Assembly (NCBI GenBank): GCA_965246795.1
Contig: CBDFFN010000008.1
Location: 496,001 to 560,000 of the forward strand
DNA length: 64,000 nt
Source: JAJXWB01 sp965246795
GTDB lineage: Bacteria; Pseudomonadota; Alphaproteobacteria; Rhizobiales; Beijerinckiaceae
Reading direction: 5' to 3'
Shown here: positions 16,761 to 26,746 of the stretch, one piece after another
How positions within the stretch are numbered: the first letter of the stretch is position 1
Layout: every line of letters begins with the position of its first letter
Position numbers and translations under genes: made by a program
The notes under the pieces: generated by a model
Seen by the model: only the letters and a program-made list of their open reading frames with translations
Databases searched by the model: none
What the model was told of the DNA's origin: nothing

Positions 16761-18572
16761 TTGCCTTGCCGCATCGAAGACTACGCCCTTATCGGCGATT
16801 GCGAGACCGCTGCGCTCGTCGGTCTCGACGGGTCCATCGATTGGCTTTGCTGGCCGCGGTTCGATTCTGACGCCTGCTTCTCGGCGCTGTTGGGCGAACG
16901 CGAGCATGGAAGGTGGCTAGTCGCTCCGGTCAATGCTCCGGCGCGGGTCACGCGACGTTACCGTGGCGACACACTTATCCTGGAAACGCGGTTCGAGACT
17001 GACGACGGCGCGGTCCTTCTTGTGGACTTCATGCCGCCGCGCAGCGAGCATTCGAAGCTGATCCGCCTGGTCATCGGCGAACGCGGCCGGGTGGAGATGC
17101 GCGCGGAATGGATCGTGCGCTTCGGCTATGGCGCTCGTGTGCCCTGGGTGCATCGACTCGCTGATGGCACGCTTCGCGCAATCGCGGGTCCCGACCAAGT
17201 CGTCCTTCATACCGAAGTTTCAATGCACGGCGAAGGTGCCTCGACGATCGGCGCGTTCTCAGTTGCGGCAGGCGAGACCGTGTCGCTCGTCGTGACCTAC
17301 GCGCCATCACACCTTGCGCCGCCGACTGCGTTCGACGCAAGCGCCTTGCTTGCGGAAGCCGACCGATACTGGTGTGAATGGTCCAGCCGAGCGCGTATCG
17401 AAGCGGGCGAGCGCCGCGGCGCCGTCATGCGCTCGCTGATCACGCTCAAGGCGCTCACCTACGCGCCGACCGGCGGCATCGTCGCGGCGCCTACGACCAG
17501 CCTGCCGGAGACGCTCGGCGGCATTAGGAACTGGGACTACCGGTTCTGCTGGCTGCGCGACGCGACCTTGTCACTGCTCGCGCTGATGAACGCCGGGTAC
17601 TACGACGAAGCTGGAGCCTGGCGGGACTGGCTGCTGCGCGCCGTTGCGGGTGCGCCGGCACAGGCGCAGATCATGTACAGCATCACCGGCGAGCACCGCC
17701 TGACGGAATGGGAGATCGATTGGCTGCCCGGCTACGAAGGCGCAAAGCCGGTGAGAATCGGCAACGGGGCGCACGGGCAGATCCAGATCGATGTCTATGG
17801 CGAGGTGATGGACGCGTTGTACCAGGCGCAGCGCGGCGGCCTGGCGAGCAGCGCCGACGCGTGGGCCTTGCAGCAGGCGTTCCTCGAACACCTATCGACA
17901 ATCTGGCGCGAGCCCGACCGCGGTATCTGGGAAAGCCGCAAGCCCGAACGTCACTTCACGTTCAGCAAGGTCATGGCCTGGGTGGCGTTCGACCGCGGCG
18001 CCAAGATCGCGCGAGAGTTCGGCCTCGAAGGACCGCTCGAACGATGGGACGCCATCGCAAAGGAAATTCACGACGACGTATGCGCCAACGGGTTTGACGC
18101 GGAGCTCGGCAGCTTCACGCAGTCCTATGGGTCAAAGTTCCTCGACGGCAGCCTGCTCCTCATTCCGACCACAGGCTTTCTTCCCGTGGATGATCCACGC
18201 GTCTCAGGAACTGTTCGTGCCGTCGAGGGCAGGCTCCTGCAGGATGGATTTGTGATGCGTCACGATCCGGGCGAGGTGGAGACCGGCCTCGCGCACGGCG
18301 AGGGCGCGTTTCTCGCGTGCTCGTTCTGGCTCGCCGATGCGATGGTCTTGCTCGGCCGACAAGACGAAGGAAGGCGGCTCTTCGATCGGCTGCTCGCCCT
18401 TCGAAACGATGTCGGGCTGCTGTCGGAGGAATATGACGTCCCCACAAAACGCCTTGTCGGGAACTTCCCCCAGGCGTTCTCGCACATCGCGCTGGTGAAC
18501 ACCGCGCACAACCTGTCGCGTCTCAGCAAGCCCGCCGAGCAACGCGCCGGCGATGGAATGCCTGGGGCGTGA
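16761..18572 (+). CDS. Glycoside hydrolase family 15 (glucoamylase/trehalase type)
   Basis: The 603-residue protein begins RIEDYALIGDCETAALVGLD, then DGSIDWLCWPRFDSD, the usual N-terminus of cytosolic GH15 proteins. The catalytic (alpha/alpha)6 barrel carries GGIRNWDYRFCWLRDAT at about 253-269 and the acidic GLLSEEYD near 552-559, which includes the expected base. Substrates in this family are alpha-glucosides including trehalose. No other start than TTG 16761 fits; it follows the kinase stop by four bases. The downstream zwf suggests that the released glucose feeds the oxidative pentose-phosphate or Entner-Doudoroff route. Confidence 0.88.
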   Translation: MPCRIEDYALIGDCETAALVGLDGSIDWLCWPRFDSDACFSALLGEREHGRWLVAPVNAPARVTRRYRGDTLILETRFETDDGAVLLVDFMPPRSEHSKLIRLVIGERGRVEMRAEWIVRFGYGARVPWVHRLADGTLRAIAGPDQVVLHTEVSMHGEGASTIGAFSVAAGETVSLVVTYAPSHLAPPTAFDASALLAEADRYWCEWSSRARIEAGERRGAVMRSLITLKALTYAPTGGIVAAPTTSLPETLGGIRNWDYRFCWLRDATLSLLALMNAGYYDEAGAWRDWLLRAVAGAPAQAQIMYSITGEHRLTEWEIDWLPGYEGAKPVRIGNGAHGQIQIDVYGEVMDALYQAQRGGLASSADAWALQQAFLEHLSTIWREPDRGIWESRKPERHFTFSKVMAWVAFDRGAKIAREFGLEGPLERWDAIAKEIHDDVCANGFDAELGSFTQSYGSKFLDGSLLLIPTTGFLPVDDPRVSGTVRAVEGRLLQDGFVMRHDPGEVETGLAHGEGAFLACSFWLADAMVLLGRQDEGRRLFDRLLALRNDVGLLSEEYDVPTKRLVGNFPQAFSHIALVNTAHNLSRLSKPAEQRAGDGMPGA

Positions 18573-18624
18573 GGCTGCCGTACCATCTAAGCGCCGCCGT
18601 CCGTCACGCTGTAGAGAGGCCTGA

Positions 18625-20184
18625 ATGCCTTCAACGAATTCGGTAATTTCCGGAACCAGCGTTGGGCTCTCCGACACGCACGCGCTGTCTCAAGCAGATC
18701 CCGCGCCTGCGTGCACACTCGTCATCTTCGGCGGCGACGGCGACCTTACGAAACGGCTCCTGATGCCGGCGCTGTATAATCTTTCTCGGGCGGAGCTTCT
18801 TCCGGACGGCTTCAGCATCATCGGCGTCGACCGCACTTCGAAAGGCGAAGACGCCTACCGCGCCGCGATGACGGACGCCTTCAGAGGTTTCGCCAACGAC
18901 AAGGGCGGCGAGTTCTCCGCAAAGACTGTCGATGACGCGGCTTGGGGATGGATCGCTTCGCGCCTGCTTTATCTGGCAGGCGACATCGAAGCCCCGGCAA
19001 CCTATGAGGCGCTGCAGAGAACGCTCGGAAACGGAAACGCGATTTTCTATCTCGCCGTTGCGGCGAGGTTCTTCGGTCCCGTGATCGAACACCTCGCTGA
19101 CAGCGGTTTGATGAAAGCGACGGAAACCGGCTTTCGACGCGTTGTTGTTGAAAAGCCATTCGGGCACGACCTTGCCAGCGCGCGTGCACTGAATGCGCAG
19201 ATCCTCTCCAAGGTCGACGAAAGCCAAGTCTATCGAATCGATCATTTCCTTGGAAAGGAGACGGTCCAGAACGTCATGGCGCTGCGTTTTGGCAACGGTA
19301 TCTTCGAACCGCTCTGGAACCGCGAGCACATCGACCACGTGCAGATCACGGCTGCGGAGACGGTCGGCGTGGAGCGCAGGGCGAGCTTCTACGAGGCGAC
19401 GGGCGCATTGCGCGACATGGTGCCCAACCATCTCTTCCAGTTGCTCGCGTTGACGGCCATGGAGCCGCCCACGTCTTTCGATGCCGATGCGTTAAGGCTT
19501 GAGAAGACCAAGATCTTGAAGGCGATCAAACCGCTCGATCCGATGCGCGTGGGACGGGACGTCGTTCGCGGGCAATATGGTGCCGGAAGCTTAAAGGGAG
19601 TTGCTGCCGCTGCCTATCGGGACGAGCCCGGCGTGGCACACGACAGCAGGACGGAGACGTATGTTGCGATGCGTCTCAAGATTGACAGTTGGCGCTGGGC
19701 CGGGGTGCCGTTCTACCTCCGCACGGGAAAGCGGCTCGGTGAGCGACGCACGGAGATCGCCGTTCACTTCAAGCCGGCGCCGTACGCCTTGTTCCGCGAC
19801 ACGCCGGTCGACAGACTGACGCCCAACGTCATGGTGATGCACCTGCAACCGAACGAAGGTGTGACCCTCAGCATTTCAGCGAAAGTGCCAGGGCCGAAGA
19901 TGAAGCTCGGCGGCGTGGCCTTCGACTTTCGCTACGGCGACTGGTTCAATCTTCCGAGCAGTACGGGCTATGAGACGCTGATCTACGACGTGATGATCGG
20001 TGATCCCTCGCTGTTCCAGCGAGCCGACACGCTGGAAGCCGGGTGGGCCGCGGTGCAGCCCATCCTGGACGAGTGGTCTGCCGGCCACGGTACGATACAG
20101 GACTACTCGGCCGGCAGCGCCGGCCCGAGAGCGGCTGACAGATTGCTGGAGCGCGACGGGCGACGGTGGCTTCAGCTGAATTGA
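18625..20184 (+). CDS. zwf: Glucose-6-phosphate 1-dehydrogenase
   Basis: The 519-residue protein has the nucleotide-binding motif FGGDGDLTKR at about 35-44 (a GASGDLA variant), the active-site motif RIDHFLGKE at 204-212 and EKPFGHD at about 175-181. The C-terminal domain includes WAGVPFYLRTGKRL and DFRYGDWF. It oxidises glucose 6-phosphate to 6-phosphogluconolactone with NADP. The N-terminal 30 residues are longer than in most homologues, but no better start is seen. It follows the GH15 gene by 52 bases and is probably co-transcribed. Confidence 0.95.
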   Translation: MPSTNSVISGTSVGLSDTHALSQADPAPACTLVIFGGDGDLTKRLLMPALYNLSRAELLPDGFSIIGVDRTSKGEDAYRAAMTDAFRGFANDKGGEFSAKTVDDAAWGWIASRLLYLAGDIEAPATYEALQRTLGNGNAIFYLAVAARFFGPVIEHLADSGLMKATETGFRRVVVEKPFGHDLASARALNAQILSKVDESQVYRIDHFLGKETVQNVMALRFGNGIFEPLWNREHIDHVQITAAETVGVERRASFYEATGALRDMVPNHLFQLLALTAMEPPTSFDADALRLEKTKILKAIKPLDPMRVGRDVVRGQYGAGSLKGVAAAAYRDEPGVAHDSRTETYVAMRLKIDSWRWAGVPFYLRTGKRLGERRTEIAVHFKPAPYALFRDTPVDRLTPNVMVMHLQPNEGVTLSISAKVPGPKMKLGGVAFDFRYGDWFNLPSSTGYETLIYDVMIGDPSLFQRADTLEAGWAAVQPILDEWSAGHGTIQDYSAGSAGPRAADRLLERDGRRWLQLN

Positions 20185-20296
20185 TTTTTTTCGCGTGTTG
20201 AGCCCGTTCAACGCTGGGAGATAGTCTGCTCGTCGAAGCGAATCGCGGAACGGGCGAGCGTCGGCGCGCATTGGTCGTAAAATCAGGAATCTGACG

Positions 20297-20638
20297 ATGT
20301 GGCCTCGTTTTTTAGCGCTTGTTCTACTGACAACGGCTTGGCCAGCAGCAGCAGATCCGTTTGACGGTAGTTGGATTATGTCGGCCGATACACTGGAAGG
20401 TTCGTGCGGAACTTACACGTTCGACGTCGGCATTATTGACGGCCGCATCCAGACGCCGCCGAACGTGCCGATATCCGGCACCGGCTCGATCAATGCAAAA
20501 GGCGCCGTCAACGTCCAGTTCACCGCGGCGTCCAACGTGATCACGGCCTCCGGTCACGCGAGCAAGGGTGGTGCTTTCGGCCGCTGGACAGCGCCATCTA
20601 TGGCCTGTTCCGGCTCATGGCGCGCGCAGCGGCGTTGA
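20297..20638 (+). CDS. Small secreted protein, possible lipocalin-like or beta-barrel fold
   Basis: The 113-residue product has a signal peptide (MWPRFLALVLLTTAWPAAA) and a mature part FDGSWIMSADTLEGSCGTYT, with strand-turn patterns and two Cys-containing ends (GSCGTY and MACSGSW). This resembles the small secreted proteins of Hyphomicrobiales in which a disulfide joins the ends of a beta-barrel. No catalytic residue or family name could be assigned. It is 112 bases after zwf and likely has its own promoter. Confidence 0.6.
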   Translation: MWPRFLALVLLTTAWPAAADPFDGSWIMSADTLEGSCGTYTFDVGIIDGRIQTPPNVPISGTGSINAKGAVNVQFTAASNVITASGHASKGGAFGRWTAPSMACSGSWRAQRR

Positions 20639-21015
20639 TACACCTTCGGCGTCCTCCCGGCCGCCTTCCCCGAGCGGTCCTCGAAGTTGTCGCCTTCGTA
20701 CTGCTCGCGACCGCCCGGAATTTTTGTAGGTCGCTTTCCATCCGCGGCCAATCTCCCCGATCAACGGCTATATTTTCCTATCCGCCAACCGCAGCCGGAC
20801 AAAGGCTCATCCCCAAATGTCTGCTTCTGGGCTGGTAATCATGGCGCATCTACGACCGACTTGGGCGCGATGCGGAATGTCGGCTTCAGGACGAAGCGCT
20901 GATGTCCGCATTCCACCCATCTCGGTCGTAAAGTCGAATCGACCGCACGGGAATAATGCGCCAGGAGCAGACGTAAGGTACCGCACCATTAGCAGACCTT
21001 GACGATAGGCTTGCC
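20639..21015. repeat. Non-coding stretch with a degenerate repeat element
   Basis: Between 20815 and 20930 the sequence repeats itself loosely (ATGTCTGCTTCTGGGC near 20817 and ATGTCGGCTTCAGGAC near 20877, each followed by a GC-rich segment). Elements of this ATGTC(T/G)GCTT type are scattered in intergenic regions of Bradyrhizobium-like genomes and yield false short ORFs. Nothing else is visible here. Confidence 0.4.
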
Positions 21016-22032
21016 ATGCGAGCGGCAGGACGCCAATCTTCGGCCGTGGTTCGACTCTACATCGGCATCACCGACCGAGACTGGTTCGAGTCGCTCGCGC
21101 ACGCGCCGCCGGACGAGGTAAATTTCTGGCAACCTAGCGGGACGAAGACGTTTCGCGCGTTGCGGCCAGGCGAATTATTCCTGTTCAAGCTGCACGCACC
21201 GCACGACGTGATTGTCGGCGGGGGCGTATTTTCTCACGCTTTCGCTTGTGCCGCTTCCGATGGCCTGGGAAGCATTCGGGACGAAGAATGGTGTGGCGAG
21301 CCTTCCCGAGATGATCGCCCACTACCGCCGACACGGAGGAGTGCTAGATCCGCGGGTCGACCCAGTGATCGGCTGCCGCGTACTTACACAGCCTTTCTTC
21401 TGGCCGCAGGCGCTCTGGTTGCCCCTGCCTCCGAGCTTTGCGCGTAATATCGTGCAAGGGCGCAGCTATGGCACCGACGAGGTAGACGGCCGCGCGCTTT
21501 GGGAGCCGTGACCGAGCGGCTTTCAGCAGAAGCGGTCGTGACTTCGCAGACTCTACCGACGTCGTTGCGTCACGGTGCGCCAACGCTCGTCACACCTCGG
21601 CTTGGCCAGGGCGCGTTCCGCCTAGCGATGACAGACAGCTACGATCGGCGTTGTGCGGTGACAGGCGAACGGACACTTCCGATCTTGGACGCCGCTCATA
21701 TTCAGGCTTTTGCGGCTGGCGGTGCTCATGAGATCGCCAACGGCCTGCTGCTGCGCACCGACATCCATCGTCTGTTCGACCTCGGCTAAGTGACTGTCTC
21801 GGAGGATCGCAGGTTTGAGGTCAGCTCACGGCTCAAGGCGGATTTCGATAACGGGCGACATTACTACGACTTGCACGGACAGCTCGTCCGTACTCCTCGG
21901 CGCAACGCAACACCGCCCTCGGCTGTAGCTCTTCGCTGGCACCGGGCGGCTGACTGTCGAGGAGGCCGAGCCTACGCCGCCCTTCGCTTAACCGGCGTCG
22001 ATCGCTTTCCGCACAAACTGCGCAAGCGGTAA
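21016..22032 (+). pseudogene. HNH endonuclease gene broken by two frameshifts and one nonsense mutation
   Basis: Pieces in three successive frames add up to one HNH endonuclease of about 300 residues. They are VRLYIGITDRDWFESL, then DEVNFWQPSGTKTFRALRPG, then PLPMAWEAFGTKNG, QPFFWPQALWLPLP and the HNH core RRCAVTGERTLPILDAAHIQ with NGLLLRTDIHRLFDLG. The first frameshift lies at about 21,220-21,245, near a GGGGG run, and the second at about 21,500-21,510. TAA at 21787-21789 replaces the Tyr expected in LFDLGYVTV. The last part, to 22032, continues in the same frame with normal similarity. Probably a dead restriction-type nuclease. Confidence 0.82.
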
Positions 22033-22960
22033 ATCAGCCATTCCGTGCTGTTCCTCTTGTGTGCTGTTAGGACACGACGCACTCTATGCCAAGTACGGTT
22101 CCCGCTACAAACATTCGTTAATCGGAGTGTTCTAAGACTAACGTTAAGCGCGGTGTCGAGTGCCCCGAGCGCCAGCCGCTCCTTCGCTCTCGCGCGGCGT
22201 GGCGACCTGATATCGCCATCGTTCGAGTGTGGCGTTCACGATCATCATAATCGGCTTTGGCCAACCGGTATTCCGCGACTTCGCCGGTTCTCAACCCGGT
22301 GATGCGGCAGCAACTCGCAGCGGTCACGACCCTATTCCACGAGCTTCTCCGACTGCGCGATCATCACCTGGATCTTTTATGCGCTGGCGTCACGTTCCGC
22401 GAACCCGTAATCCCGCTTTCCTTGGCCGCTGGATGCTGGCCTCTCTTTGAGAAGTAAACGAGCTCGCAGCTATGCTGGGAACTGACAAGCCATGAAGAAC
22501 GTTCGCGGCTCCCATTCAAGCCAAACGAGGAGGCTCCGGGATCGGCGCACCAGCCCATTCCCGGACACTTGAGTGGGATGCTGTTATGCTACCGGCGAAG
22601 TGGCGGTCCAACGGCCTGAAATGCCGGTTCGATCGAGCTTCGATAACGACATGCATCTGAATGTTGGAGCGGCGACGAAAAGCCAGGCCTTGCTCTTGTT
22701 CGTCTCCAAAAGCAGCCTCCATGAGATTCAAGCGGGTCCCAGTATCTGGGCACAAACCAGCGACCTTGACATCGCCCGGTTGCCCAGCAACAGCTGCACT
22801 TAAATTAGCCGGGCGGCACGGCTCCGACCACATCTTTTAAATGGTAGCGCGCTTTTCGTAGCTTTTACGCCAAAGCTAAACTCTTGACCTTCGACGCTTG
22901 TGTCTTCTTTGTTTGGGCGATGACCCGATCGCCTGAGCGACCGTGTCGGTCATCCGAGCC
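22033..22960. other. No gene seen over 900 bases
   Basis: Short frames here have no protein-like composition on either strand. GC content is visibly lower than in the flanking core genes, suggesting decayed transferred sequence. I found no tRNA, convincing repeat or mobile-element terminus. Confidence 0.4.
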
Positions 22961-24175
22961 TCAGCTTTTGCCTTCGGACGCGTCGTAGATCGGGCCGAAG
23001 CGCTCCCAAGTCTCGCCCTTAAAGCGCTGCATCTGCTCTTGCTGGATCGGCGCAAAATCTGTTGCCGACGTGTTGATCTTGATGCCTGGCAAGAGCATGT
23101 CGAGCTCAAGGCCCTTGATGCTAGCGGCCTGCTTCATCACGTTTTCACGCGACAGATCGTTGCCGCACATCTCCAAGACCTTCGCCATGGTCTGGGCGAC
23201 GGAATAGCCATAGACGAAATTGGTACTCGTCTTGTCGGCATCTGGAATATATTTGTCGATGAAGGCCAGCCAATTCTTGTACCCCGCATCGTCCTTCCAA
23301 GCGGGATCGCTCGCGTCTTTGATGTAAATCGTCGAGATTATGCCCTGCGCATTGTCGAAGCCTGCCGGCTTGATGACAGAACCAATCGAGCCCGAAACGT
23401 TGGCAAGGAATTGCGTCGCGGTCCAATTCGACTCTCGTGCCTTCTTGATCGCCATCGATGCGAATTTCGGTGTCGTCACGTTGTAGAAGACGGTTGCGCC
23501 GGACTCTTTAAGACGCAGCATCTGCGAGTCGATCGTCGGATCGCTAACTTCGTACGTCAGATGTATGATGGGCTTCAGCTTGCCGCCAAGGCCATCGATG
23601 AAACCCTTGACGTAATCTTTTCCAAAATCATCGTTCTGCGACAGGATGGCGATCTTCGCATCTGGCATGTTCTTGAGGATGTATTGCGCATAGATGCGCC
23701 CCTCGGCCTGGTAGGAAGGCTGCCAGCCCATGGTCCACGGGAAAGTTTTCGGATCGTCCCACTTTGTCGCGCCGGTCGCCACGAAGAGCTGCGGGACTTT
23801 CTTTTCATTGAGGTACTTCTGCACGGCGGTGTTGCTCGGCGTACCCAGCGGGTTGAAGACCAGCAGCACCTCATCGCTTTCAACGAGTTTGCGGACCTGC
23901 TCGACCGCTTTCGGCGGGCTGTAGGCGTCGTCGTAAGTAATAAAGTTGATTTTGCGGCCATTGATGCCGCCCTTGTCGTTGATCATCCTGAAATACGCGG
24001 CTTCGGTCTTGCCGATCGAACCGTAGGCAGACGCTGGGCCGCTATAGGGCATGACGTTGCCAATCTTGATCTCCGTTTTGGTATAGCCGGGCCCACTCAT
24101 TTGCGCCGTTGCCGTGCTTATCAGGGCGGCCGTCGCGGCAAGTGCGATCGCGGTTCGCGTTGCAGAGCGTTTCAT
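22961..24175 (-). CDS. Branched-chain amino-acid-type ABC transporter substrate-binding protein
   Basis: From ATG 24173-24175, with GGAGGA at 4 bases, the 404-residue protein has a signal peptide (MKRSATRTAIALAATAALIS) and the type-I periplasmic binding fold of LivK. Motifs include IKIGNVMPYSGPASAYGSIG, YFRMINDKGGINGRKI and YDDAYSPPKAVEQVRKLVES. Such proteins bind amino acids, amides or aromatic acids in the periplasm. There is no permease or ATPase nearby, so it is an orphan that must work with a distant transporter. Its 29 upstream in-frame codons are rejected as a start. Confidence 0.9.
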   Translation of the reverse strand: MKRSATRTAIALAATAALISTATAQMSGPGYTKTEIKIGNVMPYSGPASAYGSIGKTEAAYFRMINDKGGINGRKINFITYDDAYSPPKAVEQVRKLVESDEVLLVFNPLGTPSNTAVQKYLNEKKVPQLFVATGATKWDDPKTFPWTMGWQPSYQAEGRIYAQYILKNMPDAKIAILSQNDDFGKDYVKGFIDGLGGKLKPIIHLTYEVSDPTIDSQMLRLKESGATVFYNVTTPKFASMAIKKARESNWTATQFLANVSGSIGSVIKPAGFDNAQGIISTIYIKDASDPAWKDDAGYKNWLAFIDKYIPDADKTSTNFVYGYSVAQTMAKVLEMCGNDLSRENVMKQAASIKGLELDMLLPGIKINTSATDFAPIQQEQMQRFKGETWERFGPIYDASEGKS

Positions 24176-24315
24176 GATTCCTCCGTCGTCCGGGGCACCT
24201 TCGACGGAGGCAAGCTCGATCGGGCACGGCCATTGATGCCGTCGCGCGGCGAGGAACGCTACGAATGCCACGCAGCAATGTCACGCCGCAACGCGGCGCA
24301 ACGCCTCGTTTCCTC

Positions 24316-24905
24316 TCATACTTTCGAATGACCATGCCGCACGGTCCATCTCGGCAGCGACGGCAGATGCAGATTAAGGTGGTTTGAGTGGATCGATGGT
24401 CCGAAGACGAACCTTGCTGCTGCGACCGACCCATCCCGCCCCAAAAATAGTCTGAAGCGAAGCTTCTCCGCTTGGGCCGATAAGCTCCGCGACATCGGCG
24501 ATGTCGGGATGCGAAAGCCCGGAAGGTCCGGCTCAACGACTTCGTCGCCGAGCGCCTGCAGAGCCGCATGATCGGCAAGGACGCCGAACTCGGCGAGGGC
24601 ACGCGAGGTATTGTATCGAAACTGCTGGTTGCCCTTGCGAGTTGTCGATGAGGTCATGCGATGGCCGTGATCGTCGTACAGCAATCCTTTGAGCAGGAAC
24701 TCTCCCCGCGCTCACTTCTGACCGAAGGCCACGGCTGCACCCGTCAGCTTCATCTGCACCTGCTCGAAGAGATCGCTGTCGAGGATCGCAGGATGCTGCC
24801 CGGGGTGGCTGTCACCGTGATGATTGATCTCGCCGAGATAGACTCTGTTCTTCAAGAGGTGGGCCAGCGCGCCGCGCGGCCGAAGACCATGCCTCCGACT
24901 TGATA
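24316..24905 (-). pseudogene. C-terminal remnant of a large serine recombinase
   Basis: The minus strand reads GALAHLLKNRVYLGEINHHG, then HPAILDSDLFEQVQMKL, typical of the recombinase domain of large serine recombinases. After a TGA at about 24,715-24,720 it continues with LLYDDHGHRMTSSTTRKG and RYNTSRAL, the usual end of the zinc-ribbon region. A frameshift near 24,880 separates VGGMVFGR from RGALAHLL. The N-terminal catalytic resolvase domain is missing. It shows that a mobile element once inserted next to the phage-type island. Confidence 0.75.
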
Positions 24906-24910
24906 GAGAC

Positions 24911-25294
24911 GTGCCGGAAGGAACAGACAGCGTCGTTCTCGAACTTGGAGCGAATGACAAGCTAAAACGCCGTGACCTCGCACAGATCGAGGCAAAGCTC
25001 GAAGAGTCGTACGCCGATTAAGAGCGAGACACGTCTCCGTGCTCATCGCTGGCATCGGCTTCAATGATGCAGCTGGAGCCCCGTACAACGGAATTTTTAG
25101 CCGAAGTCGCGAAGCGTTACCGCTTGGCATACTAACTCGACATCTATGCAAGGCTGCCGTCGGACCGGCGTTTCACAATTTTCGACAACATCCACCCTTC
25201 GCCGGAAGGCGTTCGCGTGATGGTCGCGGGCATACTCCAGTCAATCGAGCGTTTTGTGCAGTATTTCGGAAGTGAAGTCAGCAAGGGACGATAG
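24911..25294 (+). pseudogene. 5'-truncated, frameshifted arylesterase (GDSL) gene fragment
   Basis: In successive frames the plus strand encodes VPEGTDSVVLELGANDKLKR, then VLIAGIGFNDAAGAPYNGIF, then AEVAKRYRLAY-stop-LDIYARLPSD and NIHPSPEGVRVMVAGIL. These match the intact esterase at 29899-30537 (PEGTDGVVLELGANDKLRR and so on) at roughly 70-75%. Two frameshifts and TAA at 25133-25135, in place of the second Tyr of AYYPDIYARL, disable it. The GDSL nucleophile block is missing. Confidence 0.82.
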
Positions 25295-25309
25295 CGATTT
25301 GTCATCTAG

Positions 25310-26734
25310 TCAGAACTTGATCCATCTCATTGTGAGGCCAGAAGGCATCTCGTACCGTAGCATTTGTGTGATGCTGTCGACTTGATCGTCATGACGTCCT
25401 CCTGGGAAAGCAAGCAATTCCGCTTCGAGAAGGTCGCGCCATGATGCGTTGCGCAGGAACCTTACGCGGCCTGACTCGAAGATGGGTGTCGCAGACTCAG
25501 CGCGTGTCTTTTTGTTTTGAGTTGCTTTGATGCCTATCGCAGAGACGCGCATCGAAACGAGCTCGCTGACAAGGCTTGTTCCGATTCCCGCATCTTCTAC
25601 GAGAACGCCTCGAACTTTATACCGGACAGCGAGATCGTGAGCGATGCGCTTGAGTTCAGTGAATTCCGGGCGGCCGCGCCACACGTCGAGAAGGTGATAC
25701 ATCCCGCCTTTGATCTGCCACGTCGTGCAAACGCTGTAGTCATGATGACTTTCTGTTTTGCTTGCGGTGTCCCATGACTGATAGACGCGATCATCATCTT
25801 CGCGAGCGGGCAACTCATCGAAATAGCGAAACCACTTGCGCTTGAAAAGCGTCCCGCCAGGGGGCGTTGGCCGCTGCTGATAGAGGGCCTCAAACTTTCG
25901 TTCGCCAAGCGTACGTCGAAAAGTGTTTAACTCCTCTAACGTGTCACGCTCCGGGTTTAAGACGGAGCCGACAGTGCGCTCAAATGACGTATGAGCGCCG
26001 GTAGGAATGAGCGTGCGCACATCGGCTATCGCGGGGAGGTTTAGATGAACCCATCCCTCCGGATCATTGCGAAGCAGATAACCGACGAGATCATCCTCGT
26101 GTAGGCGCTGAGCGACGACAATGACGGCGCCTGTCTTCTTGTCGTTGAGGCGCGATAGGGCGACTGGTCCGAACCAGTCATTGACCGCATTGCGCGCGGC
26201 ATCAGAATCGCTATCGACCGCTGAAAGCGGGTCATCGATGATCAGGAGATCGGCGCCGCGTCCCGTAAGAGGACCGCCTGTTGACGTCGCAAGGCGGCCT
26301 CCACGTGCAGTCAGCAGCACCTCGTGCTCGGAATTCTTCAGAGTACTGATTACCGTGCGCGGAAAAATCCGTCGGTACCACGAAGTGGTCAACACTGTGC
26401 GATAGTCGTTCTGCATCTTCACTGAGAGGCTTTGAGCGTATGACGCGCAAACAATATTTAAAGTTGGGTCGTGTCCGTGCATGAAGGCTGCGAAGGCGAT
26501 CGAGACGCAGATCGATTTTAGACTACGTGGCGGAAGCGTGATGATTAGTCGCGTCGTTGATCCGTCGCGAACCAAATTCAATTGGTGGCAGATCGCGTCA
26601 ATATGAAAATTATCGTCGTACCGTGCAGACGGAAGAAGTGTGTGAAACACAATCGCGACGAAGCTCGCGAAATCGTTTCGCAGAATCGTGTCTAATTCTT
26701 CGACCTCGTAAGAGATCTCCATGAGACTGGTCAC
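25310..26734 (-). CDS. Phage-type terminase, large subunit
   Basis: The 474-residue protein has an N-terminal ATPase with the Walker-A-like LPPRSLKS at about 67-74, Walker B LLIIDD at 163-168 and the coupling segment IVVAQRLHEDDL. The C-terminal RNase-H-like nuclease has QSWDTASK (about 327-334), VEDAGIGTSL (about 389-398) and HDDQVDS (about 448-454), which provide metal-binding acids. Terminases cut and pump DNA into proheads. No portal, capsid or tail gene is nearby, so this is part of a solitary island. Its codon use and GC are lower than the neighbouring core genes. Confidence 0.92.
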   Translation of the reverse strand: MTSLMEISYEVEELDTILRNDFASFVAIVFHTLLPSARYDDNFHIDAICHQLNLVRDGSTTRLIITLPPRSLKSICVSIAFAAFMHGHDPTLNIVCASYAQSLSVKMQNDYRTVLTTSWYRRIFPRTVISTLKNSEHEVLLTARGGRLATSTGGPLTGRGADLLIIDDPLSAVDSDSDAARNAVNDWFGPVALSRLNDKKTGAVIVVAQRLHEDDLVGYLLRNDPEGWVHLNLPAIADVRTLIPTGAHTSFERTVGSVLNPERDTLEELNTFRRTLGERKFEALYQQRPTPPGGTLFKRKWFRYFDELPAREDDDRVYQSWDTASKTESHHDYSVCTTWQIKGGMYHLLDVWRGRPEFTELKRIAHDLAVRYKVRGVLVEDAGIGTSLVSELVSMRVSAIGIKATQNKKTRAESATPIFESGRVRFLRNASWRDLLEAELLAFPGGRHDDQVDSITQMLRYEMPSGLTMRWIKF

Positions 26735-26746
26735 TTCGCTTTGTCG

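Noticed and set aside
20807..20989. Short ORFs on both strands between 20807 and 20989
   Set aside because: They arise from a degenerate intergenic repeat and have no ribosome sites.
22118..22457. Short frames resembling an integrase piece (GLRTGEVAEYRL)
   Set aside because: Only a few residues match and no tyrosine-recombinase catalytic residues follow; not enough to call.
22943..24331. A 462-residue plus-strand frame
   Set aside because: It is the exact antisense of the binding-protein gene; its residues have no family pattern, and the minus strand has signal peptide, motifs and a ribosome site.
703..25135. Tyr codons changed to TAA in three relics (703-705, 21787-21789, 25133-25135) as possible stop-codon recoding
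   Set aside because: All three genes also have truncations or frameshifts, and intact genes in the window use TAA as a normal stop. TAA is one base change from TAC or TAT, so plain decay explains it.
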